From: Blastobasis lacticolella
Taxonomy: Eukaryota; Arthropoda; Insecta; Lepidoptera; Blastobasidae
NCBI GenBank assembly: GCA_905147135.1
Contig: LR990049.1
Span: 5,659,428-5,723,427 of the forward strand
Direction of reading: 5' to 3'
Length of the DNA stretch: 64,000 bases
The position numbers and the translations under genes were made by a program. The stretch's first letter is position 1; each line of letters opens with the position of its first letter. Below are positions 33,440-44,790 of the stretch, piece by piece. Below the pieces are notes generated by a model. The model saw only the letters and a list, made by a program, of their open reading frames with translations. It ran no database searches and was not told the DNA's origin.

Positions 33440-33780
33440 TTTTAGCCCCTGACGAAAAAGAGGGGTATGAGTTTGACGTGTCATCATCATCATCGTCCAA
33501 GCGCTTATCCCGGCCTCTGCCAGGGTCCGCTTTCCTGCAAATTCTTCTCCACTTCGCCCGGTCTTCGGCATCCTCGCGTCGTAACCCGTTGGCTCTCGCA
33601 TCCGACGCAGCGATGTCAATCCATCGCTTCTTGGTTCGCCCACACGGCCTGTTTCCTGATACCGGATGAGTTTGACATGTGTAACTGTGTATGTATGTGT
33701 GTAGGCGTGTGTCTGCCTGTGGCATCGTAGTTCCGTCGTCAGATAAGACACTAAACAAATAATTTGAAAATTCACTTCGT
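33440..33780 (+). repeat. Older dispersed repeat interrupted by LINE-P
   Basis: GCCCCTGACGAAAAAGAGGG GTATGAGTTTGAC is a dispersed insect repeat. It resumes after the LINE-P insertion as GAGTTTGACATGTGTAACTG and TGTGGCATCGTAGTTCC. Confidence 0.55.
33482..33665 (-). mobile_element. LINE-P insertion, 5'-truncated, with 15-bp TSD
   Basis: Encodes on the minus strand GRTKKRWIDIAASDARANG, DAEDRAKWRRICRKADPG and RDKR, then a (GAT)n tail. These are the last 50 or so residues of a non-LTR reverse transcriptase protein. It is flanked by ATGAGTTTGACGTGT (33467-33481) and ATGAGTTTGACATGT (33666-33680), a 14/15 target duplication. The frame is still open across the fragment, so it is a fairly young truncated insertion. 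Confidence 0.9.
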
Positions 33781-34534
33781 ATTATAGACAGTATTTTTAG
33801 TAGCGCCTTGTAATATCGCAGCAGAAGTAGCAAAACTAAAATGGAACCAGATTGTCTACGTAAGAGTGTTTGAAATCGCCTTTTGTTGTGCAAATATTCG
33901 CTCCTGGGCTGTCTTCGGCCATTTGCATCTCTCTTGTTGACACTGAATGGGGTTGAAGTCGGAAATAAAGTTGTAGAATCAAATGTATTCCGTCTGTGAA
34001 GGCGACGGCGACGGCGGCGCCTTGTAAATTTTGTGCAAGTAATTTTATTTGCACTGTCATGTGGGTACGAGCTTTATTACTTTTATGTTGTGTATGTGAG
34101 GTTTAGATTTTATTTTTAGAGCGAATGTGCTGTGTGCAAAATTAAGATTTTTGTTAATCCTATAATAAAACAATAAAAGGCTGCATTTTACCTTTCAGCA
34201 CATCCAAATGTGATGAAGGTCAGGAAGCTTACAAAAAAAACATTTATTACTTCTATCTCACACAGTACATTTGGTCACAATACTTGGCATAGACAACCAC
34301 AGAGATTGAAAAAGCAGTTGTCTTGTCATGAGGGTAGCTAACTTTTCGATCTCTGTGACGACGCAACGCTGAGCAAGTTAGGGGTTTTTCTAGTCATAAG
34401 CTCAGGGTTAAAAGATTTAGATATATTACACGGTAGTCATACTGAGATATAGGCATAAACCATACAAATCATATTAAAACCTCTAGCGTTTAGAGCACTG
34501 GAATAGGTCGCCTATACAAAGCGAGAAACCTAGT

Positions 34535-34600
34535 GAAATCTTGGCGTTGATGTCCAGGCTATGCTCTCGCGCATGAGGGCCCAGACCGCCATGAGAAATA
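34535..34600 (-). mobile_element. SINE-B, 3' scrap
   Basis: ATCTTGGCGTTGATGTCCAG and ATGCTCTCGCGCATGAGGGC match the 3' end of SINE-B. It abuts a LINE-J tail. Confidence 0.65.
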
Positions 34601-34604
34601 TTAC

Positions 34605-34762
34605 TACTCAGTATCATGGGATCGTTCAAGATATATATTATAGGTCTCTTCAGAGGCGGGCAACGCATTGGTGACTCCCCTGGTGTTGCTGATATCCATA
34701 GGCGGCGGTGACCACTTTCCATCAGCTGGCCCGCATGCCCGTTTGACTTCCGGATAAAAAAA
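34605..34762 (+). mobile_element. LINE-J 3' UTR and end of coding region
   Basis: CATGGGATCGTTCAAGA, GGTCTCTTCAGAGGCGGGC, CCTGGTGTTGCTGATATCC and GGCGGCGGTGACCAC match 62570-62735. It ends in an A-rich tail. Confidence 0.85.
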
Positions 34763-34989
34763 ATGCTGTATCCTAGTGAGTGCTCTGATTGCTCATTGTG
34801 GGTTGAACAAAGCACCTTCCTGCTTGAACATCAGCAGCACTAAGGACTACATATTTTTTAAGGAGTATGTGTGAATCGCCGCTACATTCTCCCCGCTGAT
34901 GCAAAGCCCTGATGCGTGAACGTACCACCCATATTTGTAAACACCAGCCTTGCCAACACCACCTGATGAGGTGCAAACTTCAACTACAT

Positions 34990-35056
34990 TTCATCATCAC
35001 ATCACAGCCCATAACAGACCACTGCAGGGCATAGGGCCTCTCCCACGAAAGAGGTA
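34990..35056 (-). mobile_element. SINE-R, 3' scrap
   Basis: On the minus strand it reads AGGCCCTATGCCCTGCAGTG, then GGGCTGTGATGTGATGATGA, the 3' end of the 220-bp family. Confidence 0.7.
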
Positions 35057-35131
35057 ACCACAAGTACATTTATATAATAACAATTAAAAAGTAGAACTTA
35101 ATAGGTAATTGGAACTAGGCAATTCATGTTT

Positions 35132-35351
35132 GGCCGTGTGGTGCCCGGCAGAGTAGAATAGCACCAACCCCTTACACTCATGGGTGTCGTACAAGGCGAC
35201 TAATGTTTTCGAGGCAAAAGATCAAGTGTCTCCGTAGTCTGGAAAATGGGCAGCAGCATTTTCCATTGGTATATTAAAACACTGCGATCTCCAACCCGCC
35301 TGCCAAGGCCCTAAGTCCTGCAGTGGACTATTACGGGCTGTGATGATGATG
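35132..35351 (+). mobile_element. SINE-R, complete 220 bp, with 11-bp TSD
   Basis: Begins GGCCGTGTGGTGCCCGGCAG and ends GGGCTGTGATGATGATG. It is flanked by AATTCATGTTT at 35121-35131 and 35352-35362, identical on both sides. The copy at 60556-60775 has the same length and ends. The 3' end (CAGTGGACTATTACGGGCTG then GATGATGAT) resembles the end of RTE LINEs, whose proteins finish QQWTVIG-like. I infer that it is moved by RTE machinery. There is no obvious tRNA head. Confidence 0.88.
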
Positions 35352-35363
35352 AATTCATGTTTT

Positions 35364-35562
35364 CGCATGTCCGAGGAATGATGGGCTAAAACCATTACAC
35401 TTTGGACACCCAATTCTCGGAAACGACAACGTGGCAGACCTAAAACAAAGTGGACAGATGAGCTGCGGGCCTTCGAAAGTGACTGCCAGACAATGGCACT
35501 CTTCGTGAGAGTGGCCGAATCGGGGGGAAGCCTTTGCCCAACAGTGGGATGATTCAGGCTAA
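35364..35562 (+). mobile_element. RTE-type LINE C-terminal fragment
   Basis: Encodes RMSEE, a stop, WAKTITLWTP, RGRPKTKWTDEL, then after a frame change EAFAQQWDDSG and a stop. RGRPK..W.D ... EA.AQQW is the signature C-terminus of RTE-clade proteins. It is broken by one nonsense codon and one frameshift. It starts right after the SINE-R target duplication. Confidence 0.8.
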
Positions 35563-35980
35563 CATAAATAAACAAGTAGGTCAACAACAACCCCTCCTTC
35601 CATAGAATACGCTCAAAGTGTTCAATTATTAAATCGACATCATTGGTCCACCACTGGCCATTTAATAATAAACAATACAAAACCAACACAGCCCACTAAC
35701 GAACTGCCACTGTTCTCACTCGGCTCAAAACAAAACGCCGTAGTTATTTAAAACCATGTTACTCAGCCCACAAATCCATCGCACCACGACGTTTACTGGT
35801 GTCGCTAAATGATTGCACCAATATAGTAGACAGTTTATTATAGTGGGTTAAATAGGTATTTCTAATTAAATTACATTGTAATTAATGGATGTGTTGTGGT
35901 TTTAGGGTAGATAGGTACTAATAAAATAATTATGAAGTTAAATACTTACGCGGTTTTCAGTATCTGGGTTAAGACTCTAA

Positions 35981-36048
35981 GGCGCTTTCCTAATTGGCAA
36001 TGGTCGTGCGACCATGGTCGTACGACGGTTGCCAATTAGGACAACGCC
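35981..36048. mobile_element. MITE-1, copy 2, centre deleted
   Basis: 68 bp and almost a perfect palindrome: GGCGCTTTCCTAATTGGCAA, GGTCGTGCGACCATGGTCG, TTGCCAATTAGGACAACGCC. The CCAATAGGAGACCTC centre found in the other copies is missing. Confidence 0.85.
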
Positions 36049-36850
36049 TAGCGTTGTTTATGACTGTAGCATAGAATTAAAAAACGGCCCACCCCATATT
36101 GCGTAATTATCTATTTCGTGACTGGAGTAACATATATCTGCTGTGTTTTCTGCGTTGTCTTGCTTGTGTTTACGAATTAGTTTATCAAGAAAAATAATTC
36201 TGCAAGAAAGTACATGCTCGAGATTTTGTTAAATATTGAATTACACTAAACGTAACGTTTTTAATCATTTATAATTTTTTCAATTTTTAAATATTACACT
36301 ACTACAATTACGTAAAAACCAAAGAGGTTTGCCCCCGTAATAAACGAGTGTGGCTTGTGTTAACAAGTTATTAATGTGTTGTGGCAACATTTTTTATTCC
36401 TAGGTATAAGTAAGTAAGTACAAACCTTCCCTCCCTCCACACGCACTTCCTATCTAGGGCACCGTAATATCCAATAAAGGGTGCGTCACCCGTATAAATT
36501 CAACTTAAGGCTATCTTTCACTTGCACCGCTTCCTCTCCTCTAATTTTGGAATTTATCTGACCCGCCGAGCGAGAGCAGCGAGGTTGGTACTTCGCAGGG
36601 ACCCACTTAGGGATTGGAATAGGAACAGCCATTAAATAAACAAACACAGAGGAAGTTACGTTCTTAATCAATAGGTTATTAAATAATATTATTACACGCA
36701 CTCTTGGGTTACTCAGGTTTTCCCAAGCGAAGACAACATGGAAGACAAAAAGTGTGTGGAAATGTTTTACGGAGTTGGCAACGCGATAAACTAAAGTAAC
36801 TTTTAGAGGAGGGATTATTTTTTAACTGTTCCTACAGTATAGAAGGGTAA

Positions 36851-36980
36851 GGCGCTGTCTTAATTGGCAACGGTCTTGCGACCATGGCCATACAACGGAC
36901 GGCGCCTGACCAATAAGAGACTTCAAAACCGCCCGTCGCGCGACCATGATCGCACGACCATTGCCAATCAGAACAGCTCC
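36851..36980. mobile_element. MITE-1, copy 3
   Basis: 130 bp, GGCGCTGTCTTAATTGGCAA to TTGCCAATCAGAACAGCTCC. Its centre, GACCAATAAGAGACTTC, corresponds to copy 1, with an extra GGACGGCGCC. Confidence 0.85.
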
Positions 36981-38399
36981 TAAGGAGAGATTTGTAAACG
37001 GTATTTGCTCTTTGCTCTACATGAGCGATGAAGTGACGATGACTTGACTGTATCGCACCCATACTGCAAGACGTTGCTTCAAGATTCCTAGCCACTACCA
37101 TTTACAATACCTGTACCTACCATGACTATGGTGATGATAACTAACCAAACTTGTTTCACAGTCTAAATGGACACCGGGAATTGTGTGATATTGACCCTAG
37201 GCGTACCTGGATTCTGCCCCTTTGCCATAAATCACCCTTATAACGTTCCCGGGCGCGAAATTCACACAAATTTGTGGAGTCCCAGCGAATTTTATACGCA
37301 TTAATTGCGGAAAGGGAAATGGGATGGGATTTGTGAAAAATGCAAATCGAATTGAATGTTACGCTCGTTGGTTTTTATAAACTGCCGTCAACTGATAGGA
37401 CTACAGCCTATTCTGTTTAATTCAGCCATTTTCCGTTGAAGCCTCGGATTATCCTTCGAAGCAAAATCTCTTGTAATGTCGTTGCTTAGTCATTTTCCTT
37501 TCTTTTCTCTTCAAATTTCGTATTCGGTTTAATGTCCGTCCTTTTCAACATTTCTTCCTCGGAATTGTCTTTGAGTTTTATTTTGTTTTATGTTATTAAC
37601 TCTACGACATACCATTTGGCGAATGAGCGCATAAACTTACCATAAATATTGGATATTTATTCACGACGTAAGCAAGAATTCTGTGGTAAGAGCTGAACGG
37701 TTTAATATCGTTCGCATGCGTTCGGGGGTAGGCGCAAAAATGGCGAGCTTCGAACGAAAGACGCGCTTCGTCTTCTATATTGCTGGTAATATGTCAGCGA
37801 ATTTGCCTACCGGACCCCATCTTGCCTATATTGGGGTGTTCCACTTGGGACTGGCAGGCAACGGGGCAGGAGAATCCTCCTACGAGGTAAATGATTGCTA
37901 TTTAGTTAAATACGTGCGTTATTCGTTTACGTTACGTACGTGTACGTTATATAGTAAAGTGCTTTTTTCTAGAGTAAAAATAGGTTAATATGACAGTGTC
38001 ATATAAATAGTATCAATATTGAAGATCATTGACGAATGTTTAGTGGTCGTGATGGTTTGTCTCCGAATTTCAGAGATCAGTTAAGTTTATTGCACATGTT
38101 AACAATATTTGGACTAAAAATTGTATAGTTTTATACATTCGATATGAGCGTTGAACTTGGTTGGTAATACTAATTCTGGTCACCACTTACTTGCAATGTA
38201 ACCACGTAAAATCCTACATTCATAGAATATGAAGACATTATTTAAATTGAAATCGATTGCATTTTTACGACTTCGCGTTTGATGGAGGCGACGTAAACCT
38301 ACTTTCGAGCGTATATTTAGTTTACGATCTCTGTTCGACGTCGATATATTCACACCATTGTCAGTTAGTTATAGTGCCAACTATTGAAATATGACGATT
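36981..38399. other. Unique spacer, regulatory-looking composition
   Basis: The part at 37190-37380 holds CCATAAATCACC, GCATTAATTGCGG and AAATGCAAATCG among GC-richer words, reminiscent of developmental enhancers. No gene was seen, and the open frame at 37683-37988 has no known domain. Confidence 0.3.
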
Positions 38400-38560
38400 T
38401 TAGTATAACAGAATGGTGTTTCCTTTGGACTATGACAAGGGATCGTTCAAGAAGTATATAAAAGATCACCTTAGGAACTGGCAACGAATTCGTAGCGCCC
38501 CTGATGTCGCTGATGTCCATAGGTGGCAGTGACCACTTTCCATCAGGTGGCCTCTTTGTT
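38400..38560 (+). mobile_element. LINE-J 3' end
   Basis: AATGGTGTTTCCTTTGGACT, GGATCGTTCAAGAAGTATAT and GCTGATGTCCATAGGTGGCA match the LINE-J tail. It is more diverged than the copy at 62425. Confidence 0.8.
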
Positions 38561-39096
38561 TCCTGTATTATATTATTATATACAAAATTTATAATAATAG
38601 GTACATTAACTGAAACATATTAGGTCGCCGGAATATTGTAAGCACCGTCACTTTGTATTACATCTTGGGATATTGCAAAAGCTATTGAAAAATTATGAAC
38701 TCTGCCCGTTCTCTTACAATACTTATGAAACGGTAAAAATAAATCAAATCTTCCTCATTTTTGAGCCTCGTCATTTTTTTCATTAATTTAAAACTCATTC
38801 ATCGATCGATTCTCACTCAACGCCCATGACATTCCATGAAAGCAGTCCCAAACTGCAGTAGGCACCAAGTGGTACGCACCAGGCATGTAGGTTACGGTGT
38901 CGGGGCCGAATCCTGCCCCCCATCCATCTCCATTCGACCCCAGCTTTGCATACGAGCCGGAGCGCCGCCATTACAGTTTTTGCTACGTAAGTGCCTGATA
39001 TTGATGCGTAGATCTACATAGATACCGTAATTTGACAACCTTTATTGATATGGTTTACAGGTATGGGGTGGCCTGGTTTCGCGACATTTTTTTCTT

Positions 39097-39225
39097 TTTT
39101 TTTTTTATGTCATACAGTAGGCAAACAGGCAAGCGGGCCACCTGCTGGAAAGTGGTCACCACTGCCTATAGACATTAGCAACACCAAGTGTGTCGCCAAT
39201 GCGTTGCCCACCTCTATAACACGTT
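39097..39225 (-). mobile_element. LINE-J 3' UTR
   Basis: A T-rich tail at the left, then GGCAAACAGGCAAGCGGGCC, AAGTGGTCACCACTGCC and GCCAATGCGTTGCCCACCTC, the complement of the LINE-J 3' end. Confidence 0.8.
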
Positions 39226-39436
39226 GCTCTGGCAGCAAAAAGACAAATACCCCTCCACTGCCAAAGCCACGGTTCCCCAAATCTCCACCCCATGGAGCAC
39301 TGGAAACCTTACTCACCGGCAGAAACACAACACTATTCGTAGTAATGGATTGGGATGGAGCTTTTCGAGGTATTTTCCACATGACACCATTGGTATCATC
39401 CATTTCATGATCCATTTACTATACACTATACTGTAT

Positions 39437-39680
39437 TCAGCAGAGTAGAATAGCACCAACCCCTTGCACTTGTGGGTGTCGTACAAGGCGACTAATGTTT
39501 TCCAGGCAAAAGATCTAGTCTTCGTAGACTGGAAAATGGGAAGCAGCGTTTTCCATTGTTATATTTGTAACACTGCGATTTCCAACCCGCCTATCAAGTG
39601 TGGAGATTATGGTAATAACCTCCCCGTTCATGGGAGAAGCCCTAACTCCTCGAGTGGACTTTTATGGACTATAATGATGT
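39437..39680 (+). mobile_element. SINE-R, 5' end clipped
   Basis: From CAGAGTAGAATAGCACCAAC to GGACTATAATGATG, with TGGGTGTCGTACAAGGCGAC and ATTTCCAACCCGCCTATCAA. It includes a GGTAATAACCTCCCC segment that is absent from the 220-bp copies but present at 48454 and 54696, so two subfamilies exist. Confidence 0.8.
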
Positions 39681-39849
39681 ATGAAATACTATCGCTTCGA
39701 TTTTAACAACTTTTTAAACATTCTCTGTTAGTTTGTTACATCTGAGTGTCTTACAACTGAATTTGATAGCAACTACCGAATTGAGCTGAAATTTTACATA
39801 CCTACCTACACGTTTGGCTTGAGATCTTTGTTTGAGATACCAGCGAAGC

Positions 39850-40189
39850 CTATAACAGTAATCATCTTGGCGTTAAAGACCCGGTTGTGCTTTCGAACAT
39901 GAGGGCCAGGGGTTCGCCTTGACCATGATCCAGGATTTGGCGAACAGGTAATTACAGTGGAGCGACCTCTATGACCCTGACCAGATAGGATCATGGTTAC
40001 AAATTCAGTTGCTTGAATGTGCAGGTTTCATCACGATGTTTTCCCTCACCTTAAGATCATATCGGTTAGAATTCAACTAATGTATATAACTCAGAAAAGA
40101 GTTATTGGTACATGGCCGCAGCGGGATTCGAACCCAATACCTCTCGCTTACGAGTCGATACGCAACCGTTCGGCCACCGACGCTCCACC
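39850..40189 (-). mobile_element. SINE-B, complete 340 bp, with 16-bp TSD
   Basis: On the minus strand the head reads GGTGGAGCGTCGGTGGCCGA, with a perfect A box (TGGCCGAACGG) and B box (GGTTCGAATCCC). The body follows, and the end is CGCCAAGATGATTACTG. A perfect 16-bp duplication, GAGATACCAGCGAAGC, flanks it at 39834-39849 and 40190-40205. This fixes the ends of the family and shows transposition by a LINE-type mechanism. Confidence 0.93.
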
Positions 40190-40560
40190 GAGATACCAGC
40201 GAAGCATACACGTGTAAAATTTTCTATTTTCGGCGACATTTCACTTTATTATCCTTGCAATAGCGCTTGGTGTCCTATTTCTGTGTACCCACCTAAATTC
40301 GCCAACATAATCAATGTCCCCACGATAACATTCCAAGGAGACACGGAATCCCGAGCATTCGGTGCACTGGCCCGGTCCTGCACTATATTCGGTCACGTCC
40401 GGTCGCCTGAGTGCGGCCCATATCTCATCGCATGATTTACAGGGCAGGCGTGAGGCGTGTAGCGTGAACTGGCGAAATATTTGTGCTGAGCTTGGGAATT
40501 TTGCGCCTTTTTTTCTGTAGCGTAGATATAATAATAAAGGTGTAATGTAAGGTTTATTGA

Positions 40561-40770
40561 ATGATGTAAATTTTCGGCTGCGTAGTGTCCGGGATAGTAG
40601 AATGTAGTATCAACACTGTCCATTGACCGGTGTCGTAAAAGTTATAGGCACAGAACAAAAAAAATTAAATATTTTTAATGTTGCTATGTCCAACTCGCCT
40701 GTTAATGGCAATGCCCTCCGCTATTTTGGAGGAGTAATAAGTCCCAGCAGTTGCTACAGGGCTTCGTTTC
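40561..40770 (+). mobile_element. SINE-R, degenerate copy
   Basis: CGGCTGCGTAGTGTCCGGGA, ACCGGTGTCGTAAAAG, CCAACTCGCCTGTTAATGGC and CAGTTGCTACAGGGCTTC follow the SINE-R order with many changes. Confidence 0.45.
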
Positions 40771-41484
40771 CGGTACGTAAATCGTCTCAGTTGCAGTAAT
40801 ATACAATTGCATCGCATGTCAAACGTGTGATTGATATTCAAATGACAGATGTTGAGTTGCAACTTTCATGAGTTCGAACTTTTCCACAATTCGTTTTCTG
40901 GTACTTTAGTGGCATTATGTTATTTTATATGGCTGTTGGTACTCCAATAAATAAATAAATTACTAAGTTGCATCTTTCTTAGTTGTCAAACTGCCTTCAA
41001 TTCTGTCAACGAAAACGTGTCTAAGGTCGAACAACGATTTAACTGCAATTTAACTGGGATGATGCTGGGACAGACTCCATACCTCGACGTAGTTATAGTA
41101 ACATCACAGTTACATTGCAACATAATAACAACTGCATTGCACACCAGAATCGGTACCCAGGGCTGTTGATATTGATGATGCAATGGTGTGTATGGGTTGG
41201 TATGGAAAAGGGCAGCGATAGCTGAGACACCATACTGCACTTATAGCCAAAGCACTTAAGTTTCTTTATAGTGACAAATTAGCGGAAAGCCCTCCTTATG
41301 GGTAGTGGCTAAATAGTGAAGTGGTGTTGGAAAGTAAGTGAACTACGCTACATGAAGCTTCATAAAAATATGAAGTTCAACGTACAGTGGAATGCACATA
41401 TAATTCAACTAACGTAATAAAAATATGTGAGATATATTGAATGAATAAATGAATGGCAACACTTTGGCTTAGTTTATATGTTAA

Positions 41485-41615
41485 ACTGCGGACAAACAGA
41501 CAAGCGGGCCACCTCATGAAAAGTGGTCATCACCGCCTATTGACATCTGCAACACCAGGGTCATCGCCAATGCGTTACCCACCTCCAAAGAGGCATCTAA
41601 TATACACTGTTTCTG
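41485..41615 (-). mobile_element. LINE-J 3' UTR
   Basis: GACAAACAGACAAGCGGGCC, AAAGTGGTCATCACCGCC and GCCAATGCGTTACCCACCTC in complement orientation. Confidence 0.8.
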
Positions 41616-43265
41616 GAAGCTCATTTCTCCTCATTTAGCCTCAGTATAGTCGGTAGAACACACAGAGAGCCAAAATCCCTTCGGACACCCAGTGGTTCTA
41701 ACTTAGGTACTTGTCGTCAGTATGGGATTAGTGTACTTATTGTTTGGTAGCAATGTCTCCAGACACCACTTAGTCTACCCGCCTGGTTCTCCAGACGATA
41801 TCTCTACAAATGTATAAGGTTTGTATTGAAATGATAACAATGATTTTTAAACTCACATACTTCACCAAAGCTCACTTAACCCTTTTAAAAACCAAGTAAA
41901 ACAATGAGTTGCCATTTCTGTCTGGCACACGAGGTAGCGAAGCCAAATTCTAAACTCGTTTCGAGCTTGCTGTAATGGCACTCCGAGAGCACTTTGCAAC
42001 CCCCACGCCCCCTTGCACCCCCGTTAATTGTGAAAAATAATAGCCCCGGACAACCTCTAAATGACTAGAGATTTTGGCACGACGAACATTTTTTACAACC
42101 CCGAGCCAGCAAAGTACTCTTTGCAATATAAAACACAGGACGACGATTAATTACCTAGTCCCTGCAGTGATATTATTATGTTTCGTCCAATAACGACTTG
42201 TATTCTACGCAATTTGGCCACTCATTAACAAAGACAATAACCAGAGTGTTAAATACTTAGAAATTGATATGGTTAAACATAATTAACTTCTATAAATGTT
42301 AGCAGTAGTCAGCGGTTTGACTTTTATTTTGATTCATGCACGGGTTTGCTTTGACGAGGGGTTTACAGTTGACGCGACGGGTTGGAAACGATTGTATTGA
42401 GGTTTAACTTACACTGGATAATTTTTTTTATCGGTCTGTGGATGTAATAAATTTTTAACTAAGAGTTGGTCTTCATTTTTTTTTATCTGTAGATATCTGT
42501 AATAAATTTTATTTTGTGCAATTTTTTAGCCAAGGCAGAATAGCAGGTCCTCTGCAGCAGGTACCTACGGAGGTAAGCTTTGGCCTTCTTAGCGTTTAAT
42601 GTTTATTATTTATATATTTGTTATTTTTTTTTGTTCTTGCATATTTGTTTTTTCTAAGTTAAGTTTAACTTAAGTTTGTATCTATTATATGGTTGCTTAA
42701 TTTTTTAAATAATCTCACATAATATCTATTAGTTTTATCCGGTTTCGACTGTACTAAACAATACCAAAGAGCCATGATAGCTATTACTATCATTTCTTCA
42801 CGCCAAGCGCCTTGTCTGGCACGCCTCGGCTAATTTGCCATTGCGATCCAACGAGCTACTGATGTACGAGCCAGCTTGCCGGCTGGCCACTACATAAATC
42901 TACCCAGTAGCCGGAGATTGCCTCAGCGAAATCGTACTGTATCGAGCATTCGAGGTATTGTTTCTCGACTCGCATTTCCAATTTACGAACCGAGGCCGGA
43001 TTGGATTCGATTCTACGGCGAAAATAAACCAAGGAGGTACTAGACGCACAAGGGGTGCAATCTGAAGCTCTTGTATGAAGTACAGGCAATGTGGAAGGGT
43101 CAGTGTGTTGTTCGTGATTGTTGATGCAGGAGACAGTTCACTTGATGGAAAGATCGTTTCTTTTATTTCTAACCTTGTTTTTACATAAATTTTGCAGGGT
43201 CCTTTACAGTTTTGAAATTAAGAAAAAATGTGAAAGATAAGTAGGTACGTTTGAACCATACAAAG
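41616..43265. other. Unique spacer, no gene seen
   Basis: AT-rich. Blocks at 41930-42060 and 42790-43060 are closer to balanced composition. The open frame at 42856-43089 on minus is unrecognised. Confidence 0.4.
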
Positions 43266-43345
43266 TTTTTTTATTCCCTATGGTGGTAACGAACAGACGG
43301 CCCACTAGGAAAGCGGCCACCGTTGTCCAGGACATCTGCAATCTG
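43266..43345 (-). mobile_element. LINE-J 3' scrap
   Basis: CGAACAGACGGCCCACTAGG AAAGCGGCCACC then GGACATCTGCAA is a diverged LINE-J 3' UTR in complement orientation. Confidence 0.5.
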
Positions 43346-43454
43346 TGGAGCGGATGCGGTGCCGGCCTTTGAGGTACCTGTAGACACGTCTTTTGAAGAA
43401 CCCCATGTTATGTTATAGTATAGGTACACGTACCTACCTACCTTTTTTATTAGC

Positions 43455-43880
43455 AATAGGCTTGCATTTGACCTCAACTTACCTGATGGAAAGCGACGAT
43501 GAGATCAAAGATGGTGCATGCATGCCTAGAATATAGCTCTTAATCCCAAGGTTATACTTATCGTGGAACAATGACGATAATAAAAAGGACACGATGGAAC
43601 AAGGTTGTGGAGCTCCAGGAAGCACACACCGAAGTGAATTCGATAGAACACCGACAAGGCGTCTACTCTATGACGGTGACCCAGACCCAGAGACAAGCGA
43701 ATCATCACCAATCAGTCTTTTGGAACGTCTGTCGATAGAGTCAAGAGCTTCCAGCTGATACTTGGTGGACCTATCCCAGAGGTGACCACAGTACTCCTGT
43801 TTTAGAAGGACAAACAGCACAACGCACTCAGTGTAATATTTTTGAAATCTAGCAACATTATTCAGAAATACATACAACAT
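43455..43880 (-). mobile_element. LINE-K reverse transcriptase C-terminal fragment
   Basis: On the minus strand it encodes EYCGHLWDRSTKYQLEALDS, DRRSKRLIGDDSLV, then after a frame change HRHRVDALSVFYRIHFG. The EYC-H-W ... L..I.RRA-RLIG ... HRR-V.SL..FYR order is the region after the polymerase core in many lepidopteran LINE proteins. The 3' UTR at 43462-43510 (ACCTGATGGAAAGCGACGAT) matches the LINE-K copy at 62155. Confidence 0.85.
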
Positions 43881-44129
43881 AATCGATCAGGCTGACCTTA
43901 GTTGCATAGCATACCGAGATGTAAACAAAAACTGTAAACCCAAGATACAGTTATGTCAAATTCCATATGTTATCTTCCTACTTAGGTATCTATTTGTGAG
44001 AAAACACATAAAACCTACATCGACTTGAATGGTCACTTGCATTCCCTCGAAACAGTTTGATACAAGGCATGGTAAGTTAAACTATAGGTACCTACAATAG
44101 TCTACAACTCTTATACCTAGGGTTATGTT

Positions 44130-44330
44130 CAATTTGATTACTGCCCTTGGTCGTAAAGCTCAGTTGGATGCCGACCGACGGGAGGTAACCGCTTGATTTG
44201 CATACGTGTTTGCGTTGTAGCAACAAATCAAATATGGCTTACGGCCGAAGGCAGTGTTACTGTGCGACCAGCTTACCGTTCAGTTGGCGGCGTCGCTCGT
44301 GGTAAAGGAAAATCAGTGATTCTAGTACAG
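44130..44330. promoter_or_regulatory. Possible promoter-like block
   Basis: A GC-richer block has an octamer ATTTGCAT (44196-44203), an arthropod initiator-like TTCAGTTGGCGG (44279-44290), and a GTGGTAAAG donor-like word shortly after. Motifs are short and no downstream gene is visible. Confidence 0.15.
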
Positions 44331-44617
44331 TAATGTCTTAGTTCCAATTTAGTCCACTGGACTTATGTTATAATTCTAGTAGGTGATACTGTAAGTGAAA
44401 CATGCGCAAGCGTCGCGGGAGAGGCTTCGTTCAAAGATTTATGCCTACGATAGTTGTTTTAGGTGTTGGTATAAAGTTACGAATGTACAGGTATTTCTTT
44501 CTATTTAGTAATGGTGTGGCTGGTGTGATTTATGCGTAATGGTTTTTGTGTTCTTGTAAGATGATATGTTTGGAAGATTATTGGTTTTGTGTTTGTCTTT
44601 TGGTTGTATGAATAACT

Positions 44618-44790
44618 AGCGACCCGCCCCGGCTTCGCACGAATGTTCTCGGGTTTTATCTATTAGGTATAATATGCATGTACCTATCCTATGAAGGTAT
44701 ATAGGATTCTCTAAATGATTGTGAAAACCGCATCAATATCCGTTGCGTTGTTTTGGTTGAGTTAGTGGTTAAACATAGTCAGAGTTTTTT
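44618..44790. repeat. Dispersed repeat end (ACTAGCGACCCGCCCCGGCT)
   Basis: Begins AACTAGCGACCCGCCCCGGC TTCGCACG and runs to a T-rich end near 44790. This terminus is very widespread in insect genomes and often pairs with Rep-H-type sequence. Confidence 0.6.

Noticed and set aside
33435..33893. 152-codon open frame on minus as a gene
   Set aside because: Its recognisable part is the LINE-P tail. The rest is host repeat read through by chance.
35222..35689. 155-codon open frame on minus
   Set aside because: It is antisense to SINE-R and to the RTE tail, whose sense strand explains the sequence.
40100..40189. tRNA gene on minus
   Set aside because: It is the head of a 340-bp SINE with its own target duplication.
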